This document shows positions 46,757 to 60,287 of a stretch of 64,000 bases of DNA, in pieces (within the stretch, counting starts at the first letter, position 1; each line of letters starts with the position of its first letter). A program made the translations under genes and the position numbers. A model generated the notes under the pieces. The model saw only the letters and a program-made list of their open reading frames with translations, made no database searches and was not told the DNA's origin. The DNA comes from Ceratorhiza oryzae-sativae (lineage: Eukaryota > Basidiomycota > Agaricomycetes > Cantharellales > Ceratobasidiaceae): NCBI GenBank assembly GCA_030998015.1, contig JARWMV010000241.1, positions 620,001-684,000 on the forward strand, given 5' to 3'.

Positions 46757-48532
46757 TCAGTCGTTGGAGCGTTGGCGACGGCTGGAGCTGCCACCAGCCT
46801 GGCGAGACGTGGATTCCCACGCGTGCTCGCCCTCGCCTTCAACCCATTCACCAGACGAAGGATCGCGTTCAAAGTCGCCGTCCTTGTAGCCAAATCGCCA
46901 CTGGAGCAGTTTGAGAAGAGGGTTGCGCAAAGCCGGATCCTGGAAGGGCGGATGAGGATCATCTCAGTTGGCACGATAAGATAGGCGTACCATGCGCACA
47001 CTCTCGCCCGGGTGATAGGAGCCTACGCCATGGCGAGCTAGACTTTCCTCGAACAGGGCTTCTTCGTATGTGCAGCCGCAGTTGAGGTCTGGCCAAACAA
47101 ACGGCGGGATTATGTCAGCAACGAGTGATCGACGGGCGATCGAGCGAATGACTCACGGCCCGGGGGAGCCATGCGCGGGGGGTATGCCCGGCGCTCGCGA
47201 CGGCTGTCGTGCCAAGCACAGCTGTAAACGCAGAGGTGGTCAGCATCATGCAGGGACCAGCAGCCAGATCACAGCGAGCGACGATCGAGACGGGGGGCCG
47301 CATCGGTTGTGCTCGCACGTGATGGCGTATATATATAAAGGCCTACTCACAGAGCGTTGCCAGCCCGGTTCAGCGAGCAGAAGCGCTTGACACGCGCGTC
47401 GGTGCGAGCATCCCAGCTTGCCTCGAACTCGGCCGAGACTTGTTTTTTGGTGGCTGGCTCGGCAGCCTTGTTCTTGTCGCTCTCGAGTTCGACGACGCGG
47501 AGCTGGAGCAGGTCGTTGAGGAATTCGAGCTCACGGATCTTGGCGCGGACGCCGGACAGCTCGCCTTCGAGCTGCTCACGCGAAGGCTGAGACATGCCAT
47601 TGAGGGTCGGGTCGATCGGGATGACAGCAGGCGAGTTCATAGGCGAGGGACCAGCTGACGAAGCGAGGGCCTGTGCAATGTTGAGCGGCTGCTGCGAGCG
47701 CGGGTGGAACTGGGGGCTGAAGCCAGAGTACGGCGCGGAGGGAGGGCCGAACGCAAAGGCCGGTGAGTTGGCGCCCGAGTCGAGGCCAAACGTGGACGGG
47801 TCGAACTCGGACATGGACCCGTCGTCGCGGGACACGGGGCGGGACTGCATGCTCGGGCCGCCGAGCCAGTCCATCGCGCTGGATGGGATGGTGTGGGGCG
47901 AGAACGAGAGCGGGTCGTCCTGGAGGCCGATGGCGTTGCCGCGCGAGTGGTGCATGGTGCCGTGTGCGGGCAGGGCGGGCGAGGAGAACGTGCGGTTGTG
48001 CATCTGCGGGCGGCGGGACTGGGCGAACTGCTGGCTGGGGCTGGAGGCGGCGGTGCCGGGGCGGGGCGACTCGAAGGTGTTGGTGAAGACGTAGCCGCTG
48101 GAGCTGGCGACCGGGAGCGATGCACGGCGGTCTTCGGCGATCGGGGGGAGGGTGACACAGTCGTCGTTGCGGGGCGGGGCCCACGAGTCGGACGGCTGGG
48201 CGAAGCGGGACATGTCGGGGGGGAGGAGCAGGGCGAGGAACGACGGGTCGTCGGCGTGCTCTTCGGAGCGGGAGCGCTTGGGCGAGGGTCGCGCGGCCGG
48301 GGAGGCGGCGCGGCGTTTGATGGTCGGCGACGACGTTGCGGAAAGCTGGGCGAGTGAGCCGAGGGCGAGGCTCGGGAGCGGCAGACGTACCGTGGGCGAC
48401 GGGGCGGCAGCGGCGATGGCGGCGGGCGCAGGGGCAGGAGCGGGTTTGCCTGGGGTGTGGAGAGTTAGGAGGCTCGCGCCGGGCTTATATGGACTCACGC
48501 CTGGGAGAGCGATTGCGGACGAGTGCGGCCAT
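46757..48532 (-). CDS. Ser/Pro-rich nuclear-type protein with coiled coil and conserved C-terminal block
   Basis: The preferred start is 48532 (MAALVRNRSPRRKPAPA), where splicing out 48450-48498 brings the start into frame with the long exon. A longer frame from 48600 reads through that intron and lacks this logic. The long exon is Pro/Ser/Ala-rich with a basic patch (SPTIKRRAASPAARPSPKRS) that could be a nuclear localisation signal, and ends in a coiled coil (LEGELSGVRAKIRELEFLND, LLQLRVVELESDKNKAA). Further exons give WHDSRRERRAYPPRM, DLNCGCTYEEALFEESLARH, GVGSYHPGESVRM and, last, DPALRNPLLKLLQWRFGYKD ending RRQRSND at 46757. No basic region or zinc finger typical of a DNA-binding domain was seen. 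A regulatory role is inference. I do not recognise the family. Confidence 0.7.
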
Positions 48533-51500
48533 TTGGTCTTGTGGATGTGGTGATATGCGGGACTGGGATCGCTCGATCCGTCTGAGCGCCATTGCAGCAA
48601 TATGTGCCCCGGCCACCCGCCCGGCCTCTCACCCCAATCCCGGCCCTGTGCGAACCCTGCCCGCTGCGCTGGGTCGATCTTGGCGAGATCGCGGACTCGG
48701 TCCCATGCGTCCTGCCTGCCCCCTCTGCCGCACTGGCCCCGGCGCCGTCCTCAAACACTCCTGCGACATTTCCCCCAGCTCGAGCCCCGACCCAAAACCC
48801 CCTGGCGCCGAGGGTCTCCCAGCCAGTCCAGCGGCTCGCCGAGCTCCGACCGCACATGTGCGTGCTCGTCCGTGACCGTGATGTTTGCCACTGCGATCGA
48901 ATTCTGCTCGAATCCCTCGCCAGATCTGATGCGTTCATCGCTCGGGTTCGGACTGCCCCATTCCGCCGACATTTCGATACGTGCGCTGACAACACTGTTG
49001 ACGTTGCGATGCCCTGGTCTTGATTTCCGCTGGCTTCGTGGCCCCTGCAGCCTGCGCGCGTTTTGCTTGTCCCCCCCCCCCGACCAATCTTGTCGAGCCT
49101 CGGCGCGACCGGGTCATGCTACCGTTCCAGTTCAAGGTCCTGCCCATTGCGACATTCCGGCGTGGTTCCGTATACACACGCCCTTGGTTCTCGCCATCAT
49201 CCATCGTCTGGCGGAACAAGCTGATACGCCCCCAGCACACACATGCCCTCAAACCCTCCATGTTGCCTCTGCTCGGCATCTTTCAGACAGGAATTTGAGC
49301 ATAGTCTAGGCAGCTGACAACTTTGAGCTTGTTTTCCTCAGCCTCCCAGCTGGATGAAGCCCCAATCAAAGGCCCCACCCGAATTTCCTTAATTGAAATT
49401 TGGCTCCACCTGCTCCACCCACGTGCTCCACCCGGCGTCACACCCGGGTTCCGCACCATGGACCCTGTGCCAAGCGCCCGCGCGAGCACACGAAAGAGTT
49501 GTCCAATACGCAACGTCAGTCCAGTCGTAAAACAGACGCATTCTCACGCGCGGCGGGATAAGCCCCGACCTCAGATGATGGCGCCCGCCCATGCAAGGAC
49601 AGAAACGGGGAGGATACTATGACCAAATGAGTCCTATTCGAGATCATACCCATTCAGTCTTCGTGTTCGCTAGCACCCTGGCATCTTCACACTATGATCT
49701 ATGGATGATACGTGTCTATGAACACGGGTCTAGAATGCCCCGGGTGCGACACTTGCGCGATTAAATGTTTGATCAGGGTCTATGCACCAGTTTGGCAAAT
49801 AGACGACACGGTGTGCTGTCTAGCATCACCGTCGCTCGATCGATGCTCAGCGCCTGCTTACAAACCACACCGAGCCACAGGCAAAGGCGCTCATAGCCAT
49901 GCATGACATCACTCTGTCCGCCAGCCGGTTTGATGTCCGGACTACACGACGTGCTACGTATTCTATTGTCCGCTCGACCGTGAGTGATATATGCGTGCCT
50001 GTAAGCGAATGAGCGCTGCGTTGTTGCAATGGAAGAATCCCCTGTCCACCCCCATGACGTATTCGCCCGGAGATCCTGCGGCGCGGGCTCAACCATGTAT
50101 CACCGCGCAGTTCGCGTTGCGTCCGTCGGGTTCCTTGATAGGCGTGATTCTTTATCTGCGTCATTTTCGAGTAGATTGGAAAAAAAGGGGGCTCGATGTT
50201 ATGGATACATGCGTGGCCAATGACGCTCATGGCTTGCTCGATAAAGGAGTCCAATGGGCGAGAACGATCATCGGAAGCCCACGCCCACGCTCGAGATTGG
50301 TGTGTGTCAAACAAACTTTAAAAACAAACCGCCGCGGCTGCGAACCGGGGCGTTTGGTGGCCGAGTCCGACAGCAAAGCCAACGCACACCAGTGTGCCTA
50401 GACACCACAACGAGTCCAGCGAGTTGATCTGCGTCATTTTTGCTCATTTTAGTGTTTCTTGAGCCCAAGGCTCAGCCCGCGCGCGCCCATCATTCATCGA
50501 ACAAGCGTCAGGACATGGATGACGCCAGGTGTGCGGGACAGCGGGACGGAAGGTCCGGGGGAGCAAACCTCCACATGGCTATCTGGCTCGCGTGCCATCG
50601 ACGAGTGGCGGTGACTGGCCGGCCCAAACAGACTCTGATGCCATCGGGCACAGGCGTGGGCTGCGGTGCCGCCGGAGATGCTGATTCCGCCAAGGGACCG
50701 GCGTTTAAGGTTTGGATGCCGGCCTATGGCTTGTCTCTGTCTGTCTGTCCCTATGAAGCATACCGGCGATCCAGCCACGCCCAATCTGCAGGGTTGTCGC
50801 CGGCGAACGCAGGTCCTGCCTCATCGACAGCATAAATTGGCCTCGACGCTAGTGCCCTTCCCCTCAATGACCGCCCCCAGAATGTTTTGGGTTTCCACAC
50901 GCTAGAACGAAATATAGTGTGCGCCGGCAATCATCCCATTGCCCATTGATGATATGAAAGAGAGCTACAGCGACCAGAGGCAAAAGGCGCGCACCCAGCG
51001 CGCCGCCCTCGCCCCGTCGCCCAGTGAGGCTTTTATCGTAAACTCGCGCCTGCGTTGTCACAGCGGAGATAACGTGTCCTTCCGGTCGTGCGACCCGTCT
51101 ACAGCTAGTCGCTTTCTTTCAACTCTCTTTTGTCTCGCTGCGGAAGGTTTCAGACCCAGTCGCATAGTCGACCTCGCCACACCTCGCCCGACACCTCCCG
51201 TCTCGAATTCACGACCACCTGCCGAAACTCTCCTAGGAATGGGCGCACCGCTAGGCGGAGATCTCTATCGGAGACAAAATGATGTTCATTTCATACAAGC
51301 GGTGTACATCAAAGAACAGGAGGCTCATGGAGAAAAAAAAAATTGGAGGACCAAGGTCGGTATGACGCACGAGTCACCCGTGGGAACCCACATTGGCGCG
51401 AGATGCGCGGCTCGGTACGGACTCCGTGTCCAGAACGGTTGATTTTTTCTCACAGCGTGGTGGATCAGGTGAGTGCACACTGTTCGCTGCGTTGGCGGGG

Positions 51501-52180
51501 CGATGGGTGACGGACGAAACTGGCAGGACTGTATTAGGTGGCAACAGCCCTCCCCCTCCCCCCCTCGTCTCTCCTTGTCCTATTGTCTTGCAGACGTGGG
51601 GAAATCTCTCCACGCCATCGTTCTCGGCATTGTGTTCCTATCCGTCGGGGAAGATCAGCCGAATCCTCTAGTCAATCTATTCAAAAACTGACATGGCTTC
51701 GGGGGTTATCTCTAATTCACCCGTCTGCAAGTCAATATTGACAAGCGTGGTTATCTCGACAGCCGGACGGTTCGGACAGCTATGGAGTCATCGGAAGTAA
51801 ATGTGCCACGCTTGATTGCATTACTGGAGCGGTGCTCACATTCTAAAGATCCGGGGCACTGGCACGCAATGCATTCGTGTTTGTCCATCCATGTCAACCA
51901 TGGGCGAGCACTTGAACTGCTCTAGCTCTGCAATTCGGCATCTCGGCGCCTCTGATTTGCCAAGGTCCTGGTTAGTCTCATTACTTGTCGTCATCGGTCA
52001 CGAGTTCAAGGGCAAGTCGACCGATTTTTATCTCGGACGTAAATAGACAAGTTTTATTGTAGGTAAAGATTATCAAGGCGCTTGGGATGGAGCGCGAAGA
52101 GGGTTGAGGGTGGCCGAGAGATCAGTGGACGAATCTGTCCAGGAATCGTACGAGGCACGTGCTTGGTCAAATTTACGCGA
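48533..52180. other. 3.6-kb spacer between divergent genes
   Basis: GC-rich near 48600-49300, with many long chance frames on both strands that overlap each other and have Arg/Pro/Ala composition from GC bias, not from a protein. A C11 tract is at 49071-49081. No gene could be supported. Its right end holds the adenosylhomocysteinase promoter. Confidence 0.45.
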
Positions 52181-52187
52181 TATAAAT
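52156..52187 (+). promoter_or_regulatory. E-box and TATA box of the adenosylhomocysteinase gene
   Basis: CACGTG (52156-52161) lies 20 bp before TATAAAT (52181-52187), which is 82 bp before the start codon. In fungi CACGTG is bound by Cbf1-type bHLH factors that control sulphur and methionine genes, which fits the product; the link is inference. Confidence 0.55.
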
Positions 52188-52268
52188 CTTGAGCAACGCG
52201 TCCTCTGCACTCTCATTCTCCTCCTCCATCTCTACCTCACGAACAAAACACACATTAACGCTCTAAAA

Positions 52269-53833
<1,565 letters not shown>

Positions 53834-54488
53834 GCGGCCTGATGCCTACTTGCTCTCGTTCAATCTTCTCTCGCTTGATCTTGTTACTATCTGCATAGGG
53901 TCTCAACGCCTTTTTCTCTCTTGCATGCATCATTTTTTGTGTTTCAACTACATAGGGTTTTGTGCGATACTGTAGCAGTGGAGCCTCAACAGCTCATGAT
54001 TGGCCTCAACGGCCTTTGAATAACATATTCATGACAGTCTTTTTCTGTGTGTATCTCCGATAAACGACACTTGTGTGCTAGGCTCGACTCTGAACATAAT
54101 TCTTGCGAGGAAAAGGCATTCCACGTCAACCGGCCCGTCGGCACTTTTTCCAAAAGAGATATCGGCCGTCCGTGATGTAAGACGATGGCGTTAGAATAGA
54201 AGGCAGAGACAATGTTCGGTTAGCTCCCCTATAGGTAGCTATTGCTCAGCTGGCCAGTGACTATTACGCCGAACTTCTCGCTGATTGTTCAGATGACCAC
54301 TTCAACACCATTGGAAAACGTTTTTACGCGAACAGCCTATCTTCTTGTAGATACGCTGCGGGGTGAGTGATGTGCAGCTGATCGTTCAGCCTAGAGGAAT
54401 TCCACGTTGGTGTAGCGTGGTCAGAGTATAAGTTTCAAAGAAATTGGGGCGGTTTTTACCAGTCGGACCCCTCCTGGCACCATACGAC
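53834..54488. other. Spacer and GH12 promoter
   Basis: Contains the 3' UTR of the adenosylhomocysteinase gene and the GH12 promoter with a TATAAG element at about 54427-54432. No gene is seen. Confidence 0.5.
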
Positions 54489-55538
54489 ATGTCTTTCAAA
54501 CTCTTGGCCGTTGCTTCTCTTGCTCTTTCTTCTCTTGTTTCTGCATCACCTGTTGTAGAACGCAAGGACGTTCAGCTGGCCAAGCGAGGTGCTGTCTTGT
54601 CTGATCAGTGGGCTAGCGAGAGTGAGGTATGTAATAATCTGCGCGCATACATGGGCCGTCTACTTACGGTACACTTCCAGAGCGGTGGATACTACACCTT
54701 GTACAACAATCTCTGGGGGAAGAGCGCCGCCACGTCTGGCTCCCAGACTACCCAAGCCCTCTCTGTAAACGGCAAGAAGGTTTCGTGGAAGACGACCTAC
54801 ACCTGGGCTGGAGGGCCATACAACGTCAAGAGCTGTACGTGAAACCAGCTTTGAACCATTGTCGAACCCCAACTGAACACCCTTCCATATTTTCAGACGC
54901 CAATCTCGCACTTGGCTCTGGCTTGAACAAGAAGCTCTCGGCCATCTCGTCGATTCCGAGCAACTGGTACTGGACCTATTCCTCTGCCTCTTCGAATCTT
55001 GTTTCGAACGTGTCGTATGATTTGTGGTTGAGTACCACCGCGGGTGGGTCAAACACCGACGAGATCATGATCTGGATCAGCGCCCGAGGTGGTGCCGGTC
55101 CCGCTGGGTCTCAAATTGCTACTGCATCGGTGAGTTTGGTCAATGTTCAGTTGGGGCATGGGAAATCTAAAGCATGCATCAGGTGAACGGTATCTCGTGG
55201 AAGCTATTCAAGGGCACGGTTTCCACCTGGACTGTCTGGTCGTTTGTTTCGCCATCGGAGATGACGAGCTATAACCAGGACCTCAAGCCGTTCTTCAGTC
55301 AGTTTTTCTATGTACAGATTGGGATAATCATACTGATTGTGGGTTTGAATAGCCTATCTGATAAACAGCCAAGGGCTTTCGAACTCCAAGTATTTGACCG
55401 GCGTTCAAGCTGGAACAGAACCCTTCGTCGGTAAGTGGCCCGATAGCGGGCTCATTAACGACACACTGATATGCCCCTATTTTCTACCTAGGCTCGGCAA
55501 CCCTTACTACCACTGAATACCAAGTTACCGTGAATTGA
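54489..55538 (+). CDS. Secreted GH12 endoglucanase/xyloglucanase
   Basis: GH12 enzymes cut internal beta-1,4-glucan or xyloglucan bonds outside the cell. The signal peptide is MSFKLLAVASLALSSLVSAS, followed by a short propeptide with a Lys-Arg Kex2-type site (VQLAKRGAV). The jelly-roll core is SGGYYTLYNNLWGKSAA, WKTTYTWAGGPYNVKSYAN, SSIPSNWYWTYSSASSN and VSYDLWLSTTAGG. The nucleophile Glu is in DEIMIWISARGGAGPAG and the acid/base Glu in GVQAGTEPFVG. It ends TTTEYQVTVN. Five introns are read. Start 54489 was chosen over an in-frame Met at 54444 because it begins directly with the signal peptide and fits the TATA distance. No cellulose-binding module is present. Confidence 0.93.
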
Positions 55539-56754
55539 TCCATCACCCTGGATGTATTCTTGGCACGACACGCGGTTATCTTTGAAAGGTTGTTTGGCCT
55601 TTGTATTGCGCAAAATGAAAAAATTCCCATGACGTGCTGGGTCCCAAGCCACTAGGGAGTACCTGCCAGATATGATCAAAACCCGAATGCCATGAGTAGA
55701 TCTCACATACCACGGCCAAATAAGTCCCGACCCACGTGACGAAGCGGCCCCTATTTTCTCACCCAGCATGAGACACGCGTGACTGATTTTACTCGAGCGG
55801 AATTTGATAGCAAAATTCTCGCTCAAAATGAAAGAGCGTGGTATTGGCCGGTCATTTCCGACCGCGTTATATTGTGCTCCGTGATTCTGTAGCTGGCGTG
55901 TGAGGGGCGAACATCCAGCTTGAGATTTCATAGGCCATCTGTGATCCTAAATGCGTTCTTGATAAATTTGGTTCCGGCCGATTTATTCTGGGTACCCGCT
56001 CAATTTATCAAACGGAGCGGTGCTCAGAATGCTTTTGCTGGCGACCTAGACTCATTTCATGATGCCTTTCATTAGCCGGCAATTCACGCGCTGCTCTCGG
56101 TCATCTGCTGGCTGATTGGGGCAGTGTTTGGCTTGTGCCAAAGTCATTTATTCGGACTTGGTTGCCCACATAAACTTCGGAACCCGCCACCGTGCCCGGA
56201 AAACCGTTCCGGTGAAACTCCCTTGTGTGGTTGGGTCCAGCTTGTTTTTTGAAATTTTAACAAAATAAAAATAGAAATAAATTCAGTAGCGACTCAGTTC
56301 ACCGTCGTGGATTGAATCACGCCTAGTGGCGTTGCCCGAAGCTAATGGCTGGATGTTGTGGTACCTCCATCAAACCCGTTCTGGTACCTCGTATAAATGA
56401 GCTGGTCACGAGACTAAAAATGGCACGGTTTTCATCGCAACACTCGTCAATATGACTAACACCCTATGAGTCGGCATGCAGGCCCGTTGGTGGAAACGTG
56501 GATAGGTGTATGCGTATATTCATCCCAAGTATAAGTGCCCTAGGCACGTGACGGAATGTGTTTGTTCGTTCAAGAAGTTCACATTTGGTTCTGATCAGTA
56601 TATGTCGCAAACATCTAACAGATGATTGAAGAAAGCTTTTAAGTCAACCAAGAAGACCGATAAATAAATAAAAAATACAACAGTATCAAATACAGAATAC
56701 AGCAATACTCAACATTTTGTAGCCAATAGGTGGGAATCACAGGCTGGAGATTTC
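55539..56754. other. 1.2-kb spacer between convergent genes
   Basis: Holds the 3' ends of the GH12 and TVP38-like genes. A/T-rich at 56240-56290 and 56640-56710. No gene or RNA recognised. Confidence 0.5.
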
Positions 56755-58230
56755 CTACGCCACACTACTCTCCACATGTATCTCAGCAATTGCTCTTTGT
56801 TCGGGCATTCTTGCTCCGTTTTGTGGGCTTGGGGGAGCTGGACTTGATATTTGATTTCCGGAGCGGGTGTTCGCATTCGACCGATTGTTGGTGACAGCTT
56901 CAGGATCATAGAGTGCTCGTGGGTCGAACGGTTTGATATCCAAGCTGTCCGTATCCCTTTCACGAGCACGCCGTGCCCGAATTATTTCTAGAGCAGCGCC
57001 TTTCATTCGGTGTTGGATCCATCTATAGTGGAGGTCTAAGTTAGATGGACTTGGATGAAATAGGATTACTCACATCACCGCAACAATTGTAATCGCAATC
57101 GTGGCACCAAGCACAACGTTAGAAAGTATCTTGTCTTTCTCCAAAGCATGGCCCGTTGCACTTTGCCTGGCAAATACTGTTTTTAGAGTAAGCACGCATT
57201 TCATGCAGACGCCTGAATTCCTTGCCTCCAAGATACACTCCAGCCAGTTGACGGGGCAGAGAGAGGACCAAAGTGACAAAAAACATCCAGGAGGAAACGC
57301 CGCAAGTGGCGAAGAGCGCAGTAATAACTGAAGAGAAATTTAGTATTGGAACGTCTCAACAAATAAAATGAGGCTTACCATGGGTAGGAAAGACGCTGAA
57401 TTTTATGACCAATGCCACCCAGAAGCCCCCTTCACGGATCACTCGTGCAAGTGCGCTAAAGCGACGAGAACCACTTTCATCCTTTTCTAGCTTTTCCGCA
57501 CGGGAGCGAAGACAAGAGCGGAACATGTAAAAGGTGATACCTTCGCCAAGGGCCGTGCCAACTGCGGAATATTTCAGTCTGGTAGCGAAAGTATATTTGT
57601 CATGAAACGCACCACAGACGATAATAAAACCCAACCAGATTCCATAGGTTAGTCCGCATAACATATGAACAATTTCCGCTCCAAAAAGCTATATCATAGA
57701 TGATTGATTATAGGTTGAGGCTTTGAGGGTGTTAGAGCTTACCGGAGGAATTGACAAGATAATTAGCAGCGCGATGGGAATCAACCATCCAGCAGGAGCC
57801 TTGTAAATCCACTTAGCCGCTGGGATCAGTTTTTTGATGATATAGTCTTGAAAGACAGAAAAGGCGACGACAGCCCCGATCAAAATCACAATGCCGAACA
57901 CGGTAACTGAAACGATGGCGTCGGCTTGTGGGACTCTACTATGGTGAAAAAGTACTGACTTAGGAACTTTTTGTCCTTCCAACTCTCTTTACGAAACAGT
58001 TTTCTCGTTGTCCCCTCAAACGCTTTGAGTTCCTCCTTTTCGGAGGGGGTGGGGGATCCGGAACGCCCGACACCATGCCCAGAGAGAGAGATTGTGTCAC
58101 GGTCGTCCCGGAAGTCGGACTCCGACTTGGAATAGGCGACAAACGTTGTTTCAGGTATAGGTGCAAGTGGAGGCGAAGATCGATTTGACGAAGGAGCTGG
58201 CTGAGAGGTGCGTGGAGGGAGCGTAGCCAT
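56755..58230 (-). CDS. TVP38/TMEM64 family membrane protein (VTT/DedA-like), copy A
   Basis: VTT-domain proteins are Golgi/ER membrane proteins related to TMEM41B/VMP1 scramblases. The start MATLPPRTSQPAPSSNRSSP leads to a Ser-rich cytosolic region and FEGTTRKLFRKESWKDKKFL. Membrane segments follow: SVTVFGIVILIGAVVAFSVF, then AGWLIPIALLIILSIPP. The VTT core is LFGAEIVHMLCGLTYGIWLG, GTALGEGITFYMFRSCLRSR, REGGFWVALVIKFSVFPTHG and LSLPRQLAGVYLGG. A last helix (LSNVVLGATIAITIVAV) is followed by a basic tail (GAALEIIRARRARERD) ending IHVESSVA. An in-frame Met at 58275 is an alternative start. The sister copy lies directly upstream in the same orientation with the same exon plan. Function (lipid scrambling, vesicle traffic) is inferred from family. 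Confidence 0.85.
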
Positions 58231-58942
58231 TGCGGGTGGTGAGAATAGATGGGGATTGAGTTTGGCAATAGTCAACGTATATACTCTAGAACATGCGTCT
58301 ATTTTCAGCCTAGGAGCCTATAACCTCGGCGTGCGATGACAACGATGCATCGAAGTTTATTGCGGTTTCCTGAGGCTGTGGTCTGGCCCTGATTTAGTAC
58401 AACTGCTGGCTAATACCTATTTTTAGGGGTTCTATCGCTAGCAGACATGCGAATTTCGAAACCAGATTTGCTTTCCGCAAAGGACTGTCTGGGCGGGCCC
58501 AGATAATAACCCATGCGGTGCCCACTAGTTCACCCAGCATCGCACGCTTCGAGCGACCGGTTTTACTTCGTGCAGGAGATCATACCGAGGCCGATGCGGT
58601 CTCGGGGCTGAACAGCGACCGACCATTGATCGTGTTGTCAACGGGAAATCGGCGAACCTCGGCTTCGGTCGAAAGAAGCACGACCGCCCCAGGCGCTTTC
58701 TTAGTCAAGCAATCTGCGCGCACGCATCAACAAGGAAAACGAAGGGCGTAACACGTCGATCGTTGTATAAAAATGGAATATCCATGCGTATGAATTACTT
58801 CGAGTTATCCGTTGTTCAAGGTGATTAAAATGTGCTATGAACTGGCTTTAGGTGCGATTCGTTGCAGTAACATAAGAAATAGAATAAATGTTGTCTGGGC
58901 ACGACACCATGATCGAATTTGTAGTATACATTGTCATTCGCA
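58231..58942. other. 712-bp spacer between the two TVP38-like genes
   Basis: Promoter of copy A and 3' UTR of copy B. No other gene is seen. Confidence 0.5.
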
Positions 58943-60287
58943 TCACACTGAGAGTACAGATTGTGTAGTTGGGTAAACGAGTCCGTTTGCGGTCGAGCGG
59001 CGTTCCCGGATAATAGATAGCGCCGCGGCCTTCTGTCTTTTTCCGAGCCAGCTGTGCAAATAATATTAGCTTCCGTCAAGTCCGAGGGCAGTGAGTATGG
59101 CTTACTGCACGGCGACGATGGTGACAGCGATGGTGATTCCTAGTACAAGCATCGATATTTTTTTGTCGAGAGAAGTTTCGCCCCCCTGAGACTTCTCTAG
59201 CGCAAGAACTACCGATACTGTAAGTAAAAGCAGAGTGAGCTGCGAGTCGCATTCTTACCGCCGATGTATACGCCAGCAATCTGGCGAGGAAGAGAAAGAA
59301 CTAGACTACTGAGAAAAATCCAATAATTTGCACCACAGACGGAGAATAATGCCGTAGATACTACAAGGCGGGTTAGTATATATGTCAAGGGTCGAGCAAA
59401 GCTGGGCGCTGACCATGTGTTGGAATGAGACTATATCTCACAACAACGGCAACAAAAAATCCGCCCTCACGGATGACTCTCCCAAGAGCAGCCAAGCGAA
59501 GCGAGCCATCGGTTCCTTTCTCCAGTTTTTCGGCACGAGAGCGGAAGCAGTAGCGAAAGCCAAAGTATGTCAGCGATTCGCCAATCATGGTACCGACTAT
59601 GCGTGCCTGTGCTTTAGCCAAGGGTGCAGGATAAAGAGATCGCTACGTACCGCATACAACAACGAATCCAATGCCGAGTCCGTATATGAACCCACAGAAC
59701 AAATGGATTATTTCCGCACCAAAAAGCTGATTTACACACAAAGCGTTAGCTACAGACTTGGTGCGCATAACTTGGCTGAAGCTTACAGGAGGAACGGATA
59801 AAGCAATAAGTAGCGCAATAGGAATAAGAAACCCTGCAGGTTGTTTCTTAACCCACTCTACGGCAGGAGTAAGAGCTTGAACTATTTGGGATTGGAAAAC
59901 CAATACGAGGATGATGATTGTGAGGACTAGAGCGAACACGACAAAAGAAGCTGGTGACCGCAACCATTGCAATATCAGTTTTCGCTCCAAAGAAACAGTA
60001 TTTGTGTACTAGCCAATAAACCGGCGATCTTTCCAACTGTCTCTACGGAGCGCTCGCTGAATGATACCATCAAGTTGCTTCAATTCTTCAGTTTCAGAAA
60101 GAGTAGGCGATCCAGAGCGCATTGTCGTGGGGTAGGAGCGAGGAAGTGAAGTCAATCCAACGAAGGTTGGAGTTCGCGAATAGGGAACGATCGACAATGA
60201 TTGATTCCTGACAGAGTGCGGGGGGGAAACGGAAGGACTATACGTTGGGAGAGGCTGAGGAGGATGCAAAGTGAGCTGGCTGGACAT
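58943..60287 (-). CDS. TVP38/TMEM64 family membrane protein (VTT/DedA-like), copy B
   Basis: Start MSSQLTLHPPQPLPTYSPSV, then RRDSWKDRRFIG, which parallels the KESWKDKKFL of copy A. Membrane and VTT segments: FVVFALVLTIIILVLVFQ, AGFLIPIALLIALSVPP, LFGAEIIHLFCGFIYGLGIG, GTMIGESLTYFGFRYCFRSR, REGGFFVAVVVRYSLIPTHG and LSLPRQIAGVYIGG. The final helix continues, after an intron around 59070, into WLGKRQKAAALSIIRERRST and ends TTQSVLSV at 58943. This ending was chosen over a longer open frame to 58825 because it matches the tail of copy A (RMKGAALEIIRARRA). The cytosolic tail is about 50 residues shorter than in copy A. The pair arose by tandem duplication and is well diverged. Confidence 0.83.

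Noticed and set aside
48495..49309. Several overlapping long frames on both strands
   Set aside because: They overlap each other and owe their length to high GC; Arg/Pro/Ala-rich with no domain pattern.
58825..59079. Open frame as an alternative C-terminus for TVP38-like copy B
   Set aside because: The spliced tail WLGKRQKAAALSIIRERR parallels the tail of copy A, while the alternative frame has no counterpart.
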